Shown piece by piece: positions 57,101 through 64,000 of a stretch of 64,000 nt of DNA (position 1 is the stretch's first letter; every line of letters starts with the position of its first letter). Both the position numbers and the translations under genes were made by a program. The stretch covers positions 62,001 to 126,000 of the forward strand of contig JAKFVQ010000002.1 of assembly GCA_021732085.1 (NCBI GenBank), read 5' to 3'. The notes below the pieces were generated by a model. It was not told the origin of the DNA and did not search any database. It saw only the letters and a program-made list of their open reading frames with translations. The DNA is from Candidatus Obscuribacterales bacterium (GTDB lineage: Bacteria > Cyanobacteriota > Vampirovibrionia > Obscuribacterales > Obscuribacteraceae).

Positions 57101-60100
57101 AATCGCCTGCGGTCGTGTTGCTCATATCGAGCGTGGTATTCGCTGAGATCGTGCCGGCGTTGGTGACGGAAGCACCATCACGTCCTACGATCTGGACCGA
57201 CGTGGTCGGTGCCGAAATGCTTGCACCGGCTTGGTTATCTAAGGTGAGAGCCCCGGCATTAGCCGAAACTTTCAACGCCAAGGAAGTGGTCTTCAATGTT
57301 CCGCTGTTAGTGACCGAGTAGGCTCCAGTTGTCGATTGCATTGTGAGCGTGGATTGACCGAATATGGTTCCTGCGTTATTAACGGAACCACCCGCTCCGG
57401 TGTGGGTTATGTTGAGATTGCCTAGTGTCGTTTGCAGGGTGTTGCCGGCCAGCGTTTGAAGCTGTCCGGAGCCGAGCCCGACACTCATGAACTGTCCTTC
57501 AACAATTACTGTGTTGGCACCTTGCCCGAAAGTCATATTTCCAACGCCTGATACCGAAATTGCTCCCGAAGCCGCATTTGTAAAGTTCGTTAGAGTTAAC
57601 TTGCTTCCCGCTGCTGTTGACTTGAATGTGAGATTCTTATCCAGAGCAGGAGCTATGGAAAGCACGCCGGTACCAGTGTTGATTGTCGAATTGCCGGTCA
57701 GTTGTACTGTCAAATCGTTTGCATTTGTGATTGTGACAGCGCTTGCTGTTCCAGCTCCAGTCGTATTTATAGTTGCAGCATTCAGATTAAGCTGAGCGGT
57801 TGTGATTGTCAGAGGAGCTGTGTTTGCGATCGTTTGGGTATTTGTAACACCCACTGATGTACCGCCACTGAACGAGACACCGCTGGCCGCGGCAGCGCTC
57901 CACGTGCGGCTCGAGCTTATGTTGAGATTACCAGCAGTTGCAGCGGCGCTGATCTTGCCTGTGTTCGAAGTCAGTGTACCTGTGCCTTGTACTGCCAAGT
58001 CACCTGTAGTAGCAGTCATGGTGACGTCACCTTTGGCTGTAACTGCACCGATGGCGTTCAATTTTGAATTGCCACTAGCGCTAGTCAAAGTGAAGGTTCC
58101 ATTGGTAGCCGTTATTGTGTTAGCAGCTGCAGGATTGAATACCTCAAAACCTGCGCCACTGAAACTGACATTCGTGCCTGCAGTCACAGTGCCATTGTTA
58201 GTGAATACGCCACCATTGAGTCCGGCAACAGAGAAGGCACCATCAGCCGAAATGGTTTGGTTGTTAATGTTTCCAGCCCAGTTGAAGACGATGTCAGCCG
58301 CACTTCCCGCCTTCGTACTGATAGTGGCGGCATTTGTCAATGTGCCGGAGCTCGGCGTGGCTAGTTGACCGACAGTGATAGTCCTGTCAGCCTGAATGCT
58401 TGTCTTACTGTTTGTCGTGAAGTTCTTGGTTGCAGCAATATTGAAATTGACTGGTCCACCTTGGAAATCAAATGTCGAGACTGAACCTGAAGTGAGATCG
58501 AAGTTAGCAGCTGGGTTAAAGTCGAATTTGCCAGTACCAGCGGTGACAAAGGTTTCTCCGCTTCCAAGGTCAACGGATGGAGTGACCACTGTAAATACTG
58601 AATTAGTGGCGCCAGATGCATCGATCTTGCCACCATTGAAGAGGACTTGGGTTCCTGCAGTAATGCCAACGTTGCCACTAGCAATGGTTTGCGTAGTGTT
58701 ATCCGTGAAAGTTACTGTATTACCGGAGAAGTTAACGGAGCTTGCAGCCGAATAGGTTCTAGCATTTGTAATTGTCAGTTTGTCATTTGCAACCAGATCA
58801 ATCTTTCCTGTAGTGGACGTAAGTGCGCCACCCAACGTTAACGTTGTATCGCCGCCAGCAGCATTAGAGCTAATAGTCAAATTGCCGTTTGCTTTGATGG
58901 TGCCATCATTTCCAATGCTTGCGAGCTTGCCGGCGCCAGCATCCATCGCTATCGTGCTGGTTGTAGATTCAATCAAGGATCCTGCACCGGTATTAACAGA
59001 AAGGGCTCCAGAGCTATTCATCGAGATTGCACCAGAAGCAGTCATTTGCCCCGCATTGCCTACGGTGAGCGCCTGAGTTCCTCCAGTAGCCATGGTGAGA
59101 GTTCCGGCAGCAGAGGTAATCACCGCACCGACAACTTTGTTTGTAATATCAGCGGAGTCGCTGCTATTAAATGATACGTTTCCGTTTCCTGAAATGGTCG
59201 CGAAGTTTGTTACGTTCATGGCATTGGTCGAGGTAAACGCAACTTGGCCAGCCGTAGACTTCAGTGCTCCAGCATTGTTGTTGACGGTCAAACCACCGGA
59301 ACTTGCAAACGCAAGCTTGCCAGTCGCTGTTTCTATATTTCCGCTATTTTCAACAGAACCACCGTTCCAGTTTACAGTCAGATTCGCGGCACCAGTGGCT
59401 TTAAGTCCGCTACCGGCGTTCACTGTGAGAAGTCCGCTGTTAGCTGTAGCCGTTCCATTAACGACCATGTTTGTGTCTGACTGAACTGTCAGATTACCTG
59501 TCACGGTCATGTTGCCAGCGCCTGTCACGACGAATGTCGGCGTAGCGGCAGTGTTACCGCCGCCTCCAACTAGCGACAAGGTGCTGGTTGCACCGGTCAA
59601 AGTGATGTCTCTGTCATTGACTGCCTTAAATTGAATTGTGCCAGTTCCACCTGTCTGGATGGTGGCAGTGCCTGCGGCTAGGTCTACACCGAGATTGGTG
59701 CTGGAGTTAACGAGTATGTTCGAGTTGCCAGCTGCGCTTGCATCAATCTTGCTATTGTTGGCCATTGAGAGGTCAACGGTATTCAGGGTCAAATTCTTGC
59801 CGTTGGCTACCGACAGCGTGACACCTGTAGATAGGCTGACTTTGTCAGTACCACCTGTTCCGGTGTTAACCACGTTGGCTCGGCCGGCATTCAATGTTTG
59901 GTTGCCAGTGAAGTTCACGCTGCCACCAGTCGCTGCGATAGTGATGTCATTGGCAGCACCCGTGCTTGTGAGGCGACCGCCACCGGTGATATTGATAGAT
60001 TTGCCGGCAGCAGCATTGGTGGTTACTAGCAGGGCACCATTGTTAGCAGTGATACCACCAACGGCGTTAGCGTTGCTTATGGTCACGTCACCAGCTGTCG

Positions 60101-63100
60101 CTTCCAACGTGGTCGTCGTGCCGCCAGAGATGTTAGCACCGACAACATTATTGACAGTCAATGTACCGTTGCTCTTTATATCAAGCGAGCCATTAACCGC
60201 GGTAAGTGCACCTGTTCCATTGTTATTGACTGTCAATGCTGTAGTTGCATTGATAATGTCCAAATTACGATTGGCGCTTATTGTCCCCGCATTCGTTACG
60301 ACACTCGGAGCTCCGCCGGCAACGTTGATAGCAATATCCGCATTACCTGACGTCGTTCTTATTGTACCCGTGGCATTATTAGTGAGATTGGTGACGTTGA
60401 ATGTGAGTGAATTTGCACTCGTGACGTTTTGGATCATGCCACTGTTGGTGAATTGTCCAGCAGTCGCCACGTACGCGCGGTTGACATCCACAGTCACGCC
60501 TGCGTTTACAGTCGTCGTGCCAGCAGCACCACTGCTACTGGTCAGGACACCAGATCCGCGCAGGTCTAGTTCCGCCTTAGTGGTCGCCGCAGCATCCCTG
60601 GTGAAATTCAATGCACCAGCACCGGACCCCAACTGAGTTGCACCAAGGGCGCTCTGAATTGTGGAGGTTACGCTCGCAAGACCGCCACCAGATCCAAGGT
60701 TGATGTTGGTGTTATTGAAGGTGAGGGTTGTTGCAGGTAGAGAAGATATGATCTGAGAACCGTCGCCCAGGGACAAGGTTGTGCCGGTAGTTGCAAACGT
60801 CTTACCATTGACGATGGTGAGCTTAGCTCCAGTTCCGGCCACACCACCATCGGACAACGTCGCGTTGCCCAGCAAGTTCGTGGCACCAGCGGCACCAGTA
60901 CCAGCTCCTACTTCAGTGTTCACTTTGAGGTTCGTTCCCGCGGCAAACGTCACGCCACCACCTGCGATACCGAAGTTCACGGTCGCTGTATTACCTCCGC
61001 CACCAGTAACTCCGACGCTTGCAGTATTCGGAGCAGTAACTGTAACCGTTCCAGGAGTCCCGAACGCGCCAGCGCCGCTGTAATTGTTTTGAACGGTAAC
61101 AGATCCGCCATTGACATTGGATTGGAGTGCTGCGGTGCCAACCATTGTCAAAGTCGGCGTATCGATAGTTACGTTAGTACCTCTCACACTCTCGCCGTTG
61201 CCGATCGTGACTGAGCCTTGACCACTGGTTACAACCTTAGCTGTGGTTGTGCCAGTTACAGTGCCCACACTGTTGAACTTAGCTCCACCTTTTGTAGTGA
61301 GTTGAACATCGTCAGCAGATATTGTCGAACCAGCAGCAGTGATGTCTCCTGCTGATGTGACGTACAATTGGGCGCTTGCCGACGAGCTATTGAGCGTAAG
61401 TGCACCGGCGCTCTGGTTCACGTAAATGTTTCCACCAGCGCCATTTGCAGTCGCAGTTAGAGAATTAACTTGTGTGTTCAACGGAATCGCAGCCGAGTTT
61501 CCGATGTTACCCGCCGTAGCTATTAATGTAGCTTTTCCAGAAGATACCAATGTACCGGCAGCATTGTTATCAATGCCTGTACCTCCAGTGATCTTCATTG
61601 AATTAAGGCTGCTATCAGTCGTCGTCAGTGTAGCGTTGATAATCGTCTTGGCACCTGACTGTAGGGTGATTGTGCCAGCGGTGGTTTGATTGCTACCGAC
61701 CGTCAAATTGTTTCCAGCCGTGACGTTCCATGTGCTCCGTGCAGTAGTGCCGAGATCGAAACCAGTGCTACCTAATGAGATGGCTCCAGCAGCGGCTGCG
61801 TTCGTTGTCTTTAAGGTAATCGACCCCAGGGCACCGGTAGCGCCACCATCTGCTTTCAATGCCATTCCAGCAGTCACATTTGTGAATGCCTTACCTTCGA
61901 TATCGATGGAGCCACCATTTCCGGTGGCAGTTGTGGCGCTGACATCGAACCCTGCTCCGCCGATGCCTGTGAAGTTGATGTTGCCATCACCATTTCCGAG
62001 AGCTTTGATTATGAGACTTCCACCGCTCTCACCGCTGATGTCCACGCCAGCCAGTCCGTTGAGACTAATACCGCCGTTATTGCCACCAAATCCGTTGTTG
62101 ACGAGTTCGATGGTACCCCCTGCGCCGGTTCCGGAACCCTTTGCAGATAAAGCTGAACCAAGAAGTGACAAGGTATTATTGCTGTCATCTTGAACTGTGA
62201 TGTGGCCACCTTTGCCAGCAGCCCCACCTCCATCGGCTGTGAGTGCACCTACAGCAATAGTGCCTGTGCCACCCGTGGATTTCAAGGTGATATCTTTGGC
62301 ATCACCCGTGCTCGAGCTTGTTTTGACAGCGACACCGGCTGCGGCAATGTTTCCTACTGCAGTGAGACTTACATTCGCCCCGCTGGTGCCATCAATAAGG
62401 CTGGTTCCACCAGTGACACTGACGTTGTTACCAGAATCGACTACGAGTGCGTTTGCTCCTGCTGTCTTGATGGTGCCAGTTGCAACATTCATTGTAATGT
62501 TACCAGTGGTCGTTTTCAAAGTTGTGCCAGCGGTGCTGTTTGCCACTAAATCACCGGCAGTAACCAAGAATATTTGAAGATTGGTTCCCGCTTTGACGGC
62601 ATTGCCACCATTACCTGTGCCATTACCGACCAGAGTCGCTGTCGTGTTGTTATCAAAACGCAGGCTACCACCAGCAGATGAATTGCCCAGCTGGACAGCA
62701 CCTGTGTTTGAAACAAATGCATCTGTACCTGCCACTATTGTTAGAGCCGCAGTTTCAGTCTTGAGAGCAGTGGTGCCCGCAAGGTTTCCGATTTGCCCAG
62801 CGGCATTTAAGCCTACAGCACTAGTAGCCTTGATGCTACCACCACCGGTAATATCGCCAGCAGATGTTGTCAGATTAACGGTTTGAGGACCTGTAATATC
62901 CGACGAAACCGTTATTGTGTTGGAAGCCTTAATATCCATCGTATTAAGGATGTTGTATGCACCACCCAAAGTCATTGCGCCCAAATTGTCAACGAAGGCG
63001 CTGCCGTTTGGCGCATTCATGGTCAAATTGGTCACGCCAAGCAGCAGTCTGTTGGAACTATCCACACCGATGCTGCCGGCAGAGGCAGTCAGGTTGGCCG

Positions 63101-64000
63101 TAGTGACAGTTAGACGCGTCGCAGATCCATCCTGAAGAATCGACCTGCCAGCCGTAATGTTCGCAGTTCCCTTCGTATCTGTGATCTTAAATGAGCCTGG
63201 GTTTGAACCTAAGACTATGTCAGATCCAGCGTTGCTGGATGCCATTGTTATGGTGCCGCCTGTAGTGGTGCCATCTGCATTCAAATTAATAGAGTTGACA
63301 GAGCCAGAAGTACTCAAGGTAGATCCCTTGATGGTGATGTTGCCACTGGTGGCTAGAGCGACTGTGCTGCTCGTGTTGATACCGCCAGCAGCTCCATTGA
63401 GACCGGTGAGGGTGACGCTTCCCGGTACAGCTCCGGTCGTGGCATCGATCGTGACATTAGAGCCACCTGTGCCTGCCGTATTTCTCGCACTGATGAAGTG
63501 TCCTGAGTTCTGAAATACGATGGATCCTGTAAGAGCTCCCGTTCCATCGGCCTTAATGTCAATTGTGTTGGAGGTAGAAGTAGCACCGGTACCATTGGCA
63601 CTAAGATTGCCATCGATAGTTATAAGTCCACTAGACTGCGAATTGATCTCAATTTTTCCAGCCGACTTTAAGGCAAAGCTGGAACTCGTATCTATATCTC
63701 CAAGAAGCTGTATGAATCCCGCGCCTGTGACGCCGGTCAGCTTGAGGCTTACATCACCACCGGCGCCCGTGGCCGAAGACGTATTGATGCCGCGAGCTAC
63801 AATGCTTCCGCCTGAGTTCCGCGATGCCAAACTAACATTTCTTCCATCGGCGGTTAGGTTGCCGTTGACGGTTACATTCTGCTGTCCATCAACCGTGAGG
63901 CTAGCACCGTTAGCAATAATGTTCTTCGAAGTCGAAGCTGCCAGGTTAACAGAGCCTTGAGTGGACGCGTAATTAGTGTTTGAAAGGATTAACTTGGCGC
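48144..64000 (-). CDS. Giant beta-helix repeat protein with two FecR-like domains, N-terminus outside the window
   Basis: The frame is open from the window edge to a TAA at 48144-48146, giving at least 5284 codons; the start lies outside. Most of the protein is short beta-strand rungs rich in Thr, Asn, Ala, Gly and Val, such as TNSGTIxxxxxLNIT and NAGTISANRNLDI, repeating roughly every 20-25 residues as in filamentous-haemagglutinin beta-helices. From about 49560 to the end the sequence changes to a globular tail: a FecR-like domain (about 49330-49090, GNVQIAGNSAAVI), a charged helical linker, a second FecR-like domain (about 48680-48420, with VDICAGQES), and a last helical segment ending ATAKHGQYQTAAPPLK. 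By eye all Cys are in this tail. The second FecR-like domain and the end match those of the giant at 11068. No anchor motif or barrel is seen. Probable surface or extracellular fibre. Confidence 0.9.
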   Translation of the reverse strand, partial: AKLILSNTNYASTQGSVNLAASTSKNIIANGASLTVDGQQNVTVNGNLTADGRNVSLASRNSGGSIVARGINTSSATGAGGDVSLKLTGVTGAGFIQLLGDIDTSSSFALKSAGKIEINSQSSGLITIDGNLSANGTGATSTSNTIDIKADGTGALTGSIVFQNSGHFISARNTAGTGGSNVTIDATTGAVPGSVTLTGLNGAAGGINTSSTVALATSGNITIKGSTLSTSGSVNSINLNADGTTTGGTITMASSNAGSDIVLGSNPGSFKITDTKGTANITAGRSILQDGSATRLTVTTANLTASAGSIGVDSSNRLLLGVTNLTMNAPNGSAFVDNLGAMTLGGAYNILNTMDIKASNTITVSSDITGPQTVNLTTSAGDITGGGSIKATSAVGLNAAGQIGNLAGTTALKTETAALTIVAGTDAFVSNTGAVQLGNSSAGGSLRFDNNTTATLVGNGTGNGGNAVKAGTNLQIFLVTAGDLVANSTAGTTLKTTTGNITMNVATGTIKTAGANALVVDSGNNVSVTGGTSLIDGTSGANVSLTAVGNIAAAGVAVKTSSSTGDAKDITLKSTGGTGTIAVGALTADGGGAAGKGGHITVQDDSNNTLSLLGSALSAKGSGTGAGGTIELVNNGFGGNNGGISLNGLAGVDISGESGGSLIIKALGNGDGNINFTGIGGAGFDVSATTATGNGGSIDIEGKAFTNVTAGMALKADGGATGALGSITLKTTNAAAAGAISLGSTGFDLGTTARSTWNVTAGNNLTVGSNQTTAGTITLQSGAKTIINATLTTTDSSLNSMKITGGTGIDNNAAGTLVSSGKATLIATAGNIGNSAAIPLNTQVNSLTATANGAGGNIYVNQSAGALTLNSSSASAQLYVTSAGDITAAGSTISADDVQLTTKGGAKFNSVGTVTGTTTAKVVTSGQGSVTIGNGESVRGTNVTIDTPTLTMVGTAALQSNVNGGSVTVQNNYSGAGAFGTPGTVTVTAPNTASVGVTGGGGNTATVNFGIAGGGVTFAAGTNLKVNTEVGAGTGAAGATNLLGNATLSDGGVAGTGAKLTIVNGKTFATTGTTLSLGDGSQIISSLPATTLTFNNTNINLGSGGGLASVTSTIQSALGATQLGSGAGALNFTRDAAATTKAELDLRGSGVLTSSSGAAGTTTVNAGVTVDVNRAYVATAGQFTNSGMIQNVTSANSLTFNVTNLTNNATGTIRTTSGNADIAINVAGGAPSVVTNAGTISANRNLDIINATTALTVNNNGTGALTAVNGSLDIKSNGTLTVNNVVGANISGGTTTTLEATAGDVTISNANAVGGITANNGALLVTTNAAAGKSINITGGGRLTSTGAANDITIAATGGSVNFTGNQTLNAGRANVVNTGTGGTDKVSLSTGVTLSVANGKNLTLNTVDLSMANNSKIDASAAGNSNILVNSSTNLGVDLAAGTATIQTGGTGTIQFKAVNDRDITLTGATSTLSLVGGGGNTAATPTFVVTGAGNMTVTGNLTVQSDTNMVVNGTATANSGLLTVNAGSGLKATGAANLTVNWNGGSVENSGNIETATGKLAFASSGGLTVNNNAGALKSTAGQVAFTSTNAMNVTNFATISGNGNVSFNSSDSADITNKVVGAVITSAAGTLTMATGGTQALTVGNAGQMTASGAISMNSSGALSVNTGAGSLIESTTSTIAMDAGAGKLASIGNDGTIKANGNLTISSNAAGGDTTLTLGGALTSTTGKIDLVANDKLTITNARTYSAASSVNFSGNTVTFTDNTTQTIASGNVGITAGTQVLFNGGKIDASGATNSVFTVVTPSVDLGSGETFVTAGTGKFDFNPAANFDLTSGSVSTFDFQGGPVNFNIAATKNFTTNSKTSIQADRTITVGQLATPSSGTLTNAATISTKAGSAADIVFNWAGNINNQTISADGAFSVAGLNGGVFTNNGTVTAGTNVSFSGAGFEVFNPAAANTITATNGTFTLTSASGNSKLNAIGAVTAKGDVTMTATTGDLAVQGTGTLTSNTGKISAAATAGNLNISSSRTWSAAAASGVSFSGGTSVGVTNTQTIANTAPLTITTAQLNLNAATINTTGAGTASAVTITNANDLTVQLTGNSTINTGTGVLSIAPALDKNLTFKSTAAGSKLTLTNFTNAASGAISVSGVGNMTFGQGANTVIVEGQFMSVGLGSGQLQTLAGNTLQTTLGNLNITHTGAGGSVNNAGTIFGQSTLTMQSTTGAYSVTNSGTLKTTSLALKVSANAGALTLDNQAGASISAPTTSVQIVGRDGASVTNAGTISANTTLDMSNTTAGDFLLNNTNTITSGTVLTIQGPNDVTINNTTASGNIQAGGNIFFQTTGNTGKTLTVNNNSSNANAVKSGATIVMQSTSSPNDVTLAGTGSYTATGSINVSSADVLSMGGNTWNAGAGGVNWTAPTITFNAGNNQLTSNQALDIKGDTINLGGSTVDYKAGNSGAITIGSKSGGNLTIDGKGFAGSVFNAGGVAGTGVAISAPAGKNIVFQGGGAVALNGGTGETITTTGAGTITFGMNVTSNQPITVQSDSGLIQVSAGSTVSTSNKDINIRAQGAGATGGTVSVLGGIDAGTGNLTVDNGPAGTRDLSVSFGAVSSTKGNDIALKTITSGNMTVGFAAGGSMNAVGTLKITPTGSLTMNLTGAAPGGTYTASAVGGTTIQPAAGATLDIVAPGNATTLRLNGGAVGVITSAATKVGTGATLSSSGAQTWTVNGGNTLLVNGAIDASPAAGASSLTIQSTSGDLTVEVNGALSSVSTNNTSTTTIQSAGHLTLTQTTGGGGLITTNGNTDSDITVTANGNLNLAGIVSYAMGTAGSPTATFNAKNTLVNEINIASSASHLVGNGAAVTFNANIFTFNGVSAGKANIGATAGSKVFLRSYGANNDLLIQGPENQFGKITAVGGSVNIIPPGSGKAIFHNTKSTPSTDFWLDVDAPTLNVGQAGNGTHVIEPFVTVNVNGVVNATPPIDVQGTLISSNAINFSGPTFKISGTVSGSTVTIQNDPANPLDKNLTIVSPGNGGTGRVIATSGALTINSTNGLAIVSSNPGTATTLILDNRSGAGVSITMGDWAAPQLTQPLTTSDVNLVVTNGTGLATTAANLNVTVNGANFNNQGTVRVTGDTNIQFTNGGTFTSAGAFTSNINFTNGNPMNPAANAVFQVTANSGDLHVAGSGTVGVLGAGTNQINFASTNGNLFLDNSRTYAAGDNGSVNFTANNGRLIVGPGVVSDTGTSKAPINLSTVQLQMGANSAFTTAADASELTPGIRIKAAPGSDLDIILNGAGTKLNTAGSNVLIENTNVNRNINLQGVAGTSLKTTGGGAVTVGVNNGIFSNNTVLSSDNSLLVAGQTGLAGASTNLTFSTSGNYWAENGKSVTFKGNTVNVNNNVVLGIQDPVAGKTGTNLSIIANSLDLGAGSAINVTGTQVDFASNGGTMNVNLSSGGTRQISVAGPGGKFMFATGSTTFTGSGVLDLKGGGATMAAGSGQSISVGANVTLNVEEALRVSIFAGAGGSTFTNNGKVNSQGLTATLTGGAGGAFFVNNGQMDAKTGAINIAANNSGVVTGVGSLLTTQDNSFKITSLGQLVVNNAGDMTVTGLTGGDMLVQSNGVMSLNNSGNIKTTGSTIDINTSNNGDLSIFGGGNVETKTTGSILVSVDKYSTATPVGHILTIDTAGQNFKTGTATVTANSLAFRNDGALSFNVNNALTFNTENINVDGNGKEGTISTAASSAAQPINFVTSDTATAHFNVTGTNSASKLNILTNGGNGTVTINPDQAGKAYDMPGGIKIDNGMTFNTNSNLTLTGRTVDMTNGFITAAGKTVTLRPDNQVTDISVGSAAPSGFDLDNNELGRITAKTLVIGSTDPLSNAAMTVGSLNAAGKYNLYLYANNSITQVTNTTIQADDLALVSNGAVTMAVVGASIDSPIIRFKGSTVSFRGTGNTDMTIRGIPGSGAGTNASPLVSSVGTALTIGGGGKAILLDNSAGNVSTINFTGASASATITNASALGAAGSPVVFTKSGAASTLNLSVNTGNPISEINVQSNFGITTKTDLQSTGNLQLHTAALENSFAITGGAANTLTIDNTSRDGGFIGTAVVITDASKTGVIDAGSVVFNSNAGSDFTVTQSRIGALSAGSGHVLSGNIGRDFTMTATGNQEDLQVGNGALQLQSGRNLSMTFNSTGNAGGVFTLNLDNTLKSSNTTAGQISVTTTNADLSIPYNASTRTKVDAGSGNAIILSATNNANGAMTADFESSTGTIRGVANGGNAGHTDWSVTVRDNNGAIFGGGGVNAATAGISSRVGSITMRAMDPTQTNDVYQGGTGAIGRGGSLQLVDDSFVKAGANITVAARREIMIGNVTKYDQNADPSAAGGKGAANPIDVSSNLGIRMEAGTFNPLFNTAGVNLADPAAVTLAMQSVTMKSNGIPMFSNNQIHYEGIQTVGKIVIDNRNPDNPGQAFSNPNGGGVPAGPAIGGLATGSGGWELFGSTERNVLLGENVSLVGVGGSASSNPANPIPVAGGSKNVVTDPTQVIFGGGVSVTSANTVGAGVGLNIGSYGGSAVVDGANGVLLSNNTPGTDMVGNNNPPTNTIFSIAQQAQPVSGAGTVNPTFYTLGLKTSSTSQTNAAMNLYSGGTVGIYAGVPLGPRQMTISTGNTNRQVSFAVGAPIVTIAEQLFNMVLSRDVFNYLTIANTIVSGTQTQTGFAAGSNRLAGAGGSLAIVLSESLSQNNPKVTNGIFIDANGGTIMIDPPPTGAFVNLGGSTRLFSQAPALTPQPGVVPPGGTTGGFIVTTSTPTLNLVNFVVAGVGTDSTRTVTLSLNQTAQSMLGDNMLKKKEGMDNNGAYYVAGGACQPFFMEDDQDTMLVGEQGTTLSPGDKRSITLNQGKVVAMVGKQPVKVETGFGNVQIAGNSAAVIQQTADGVVRVANLSGQATTVTVTRNGKTETLTANAGEEICLADEALAEEELIPVDGVDREPIQGSITVPGIKLAKSKFDQKMMIEKEKLLVCNAGSFYAAKNKINNLKNDINKNAKPLRGDGGAPAGGAAPKPLQKSMILELPTNSVAEKSGDVMTPISFQESTGGSGSIRTFSTHSALVKHDGKALISFEHPTIMQLTKGETLISADKLTMIKTPHSMITINPGTIALISVVDNVTKVRNLWESGTGTIRQSVNGKFVDICAGQESILGNNEAAVNKALNKDQVGRRRMRNIDVPGGMRMARAEVSLVTVMQNVNFIADLVNSNNVTDKALVAKMVKMAAVCQQATAKHGQYQTAAPPLK
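49560..64000 (-). repeat. Beta-helix rung repeat tract of the second giant
   Basis: Protein-level repeats of about 20-25 residues with alternating hydrophobic residues and Asn/Gly/Thr turns, including frequent NxGTI, LTVNN and SGxLTI patterns. The units have diverged and no long exact DNA repeats were noticed. The texture also appears in residues about 40-600 of the other giant, but not in its Gly-rich part. Confidence 0.7.

Noticed and set aside
63828..63830. TTG at 63830 as the start of the second giant
   Set aside because: The frame stays open through to the window edge (AKLILSNTNYAST and onward) with the same repeat texture, and there is no ribosome site or signal peptide at the TTG. The true start lies outside.
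49453..63960. Long plus-strand frames opposite the second giant, for example 51601-52482 and 59638-60636
   Set aside because: These are composition shadows of the Thr/Asn/Gly-rich coding strand, with no recognisable domain and no fitting start signals.
1..64000. tRNA, rRNA, insertion sequences or attachment sites
   Set aside because: No T-loop-like or rRNA-like conserved stretches, transposase motifs or terminal inverted repeats with target duplications were seen when reading the intergenic regions.

Overview
This 64 kb window looks like a surface-polysaccharide and glycoconjugate locus bracketed by two giant secreted, repeat-rich protein genes. The composition (moderate GC), FecR-like tails on giant beta-helix/glycine-rich proteins, TTG/GTG starts with good Shine-Dalgarno sites, and dense glycan genes suggest a bacterium from a little-cultured lineage. 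An Obscuribacter-like member of the Vampirovibrionia (Melainabacteria) is my best guess. There is no rRNA or other marker gene here, so this assignment is inference only.

Layout. (1) 1-2922, minus strand: a UDP-GlcNAc-uronate 3-amino pathway set (WbpB-like oxidoreductase, WbpD-like acetyltransferase, WbpE-like aminotransferase cut by the window edge), plus a NeuD-type acyltransferase. (2) 3052-10825, plus strand: a second sugar aminotransferase, a family 2 glycosyltransferase, a membrane acyltransferase, a methyltransferase with a zinc-ribbon-like N-terminus and a YfhO-like membrane protein. (3) 11068-27795, plus strand: a 5575-residue exported glycine-rich repeat protein ending in a FecR-like domain, closed by a symmetrical terminator. 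(4) 27887-29937, minus strand: a small exported helical protein, then a two-gene unit of a stand-alone Rieske [2Fe-2S] protein and a START/SRPBCC protein that carries the mononuclear-iron motif of Rieske oxygenases. (5) 30218-35310, plus strand: a GT-C membrane glycosyltransferase, WbqC, a methyltransferase, a NeuD-type acyltransferase and WecE (dTDP-4-amino-4,6-dideoxygalactose transaminase). (6) 35419-43356, both strands: a methyltransferase, a glycosidase-like beta-propeller, a phytanoyl-CoA-dioxygenase-like protein, a polyprenyl-phosphate glycosyltransferase and two multi-spanning GT-C-like proteins. (7) 43396-47923, minus strand: AsnB-type amidotransferase, polyprenyl-phosphate glycosyltransferase and two methyltransferases. 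(8) 48144-64000, minus strand: a second giant protein of at least 5284 residues, built of beta-helix repeats, whose N-terminus lies outside the window.

How they may work together. Groups 1, 2, 5, 6 and 7 supply modified sugars (diacetamido-uronic acid, 4-amino-4,6-dideoxyhexose, O-/N-acyl and methyl groups, possibly uronamides) and lipid-linked transferases that assemble or attach glycans outside the membrane. The two giants are candidate surface fibres. Their C-terminal regions are related to each other (FecR-like domain, then a short tail ending in the motif TAKHGxY/ATAKHGxY), although their repeats are of quite different types. The main hypothesis is a paired giant-adhesin and glycan system with a shared, undescribed C-terminal module. 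Nothing in the window identifies the secretion machinery.
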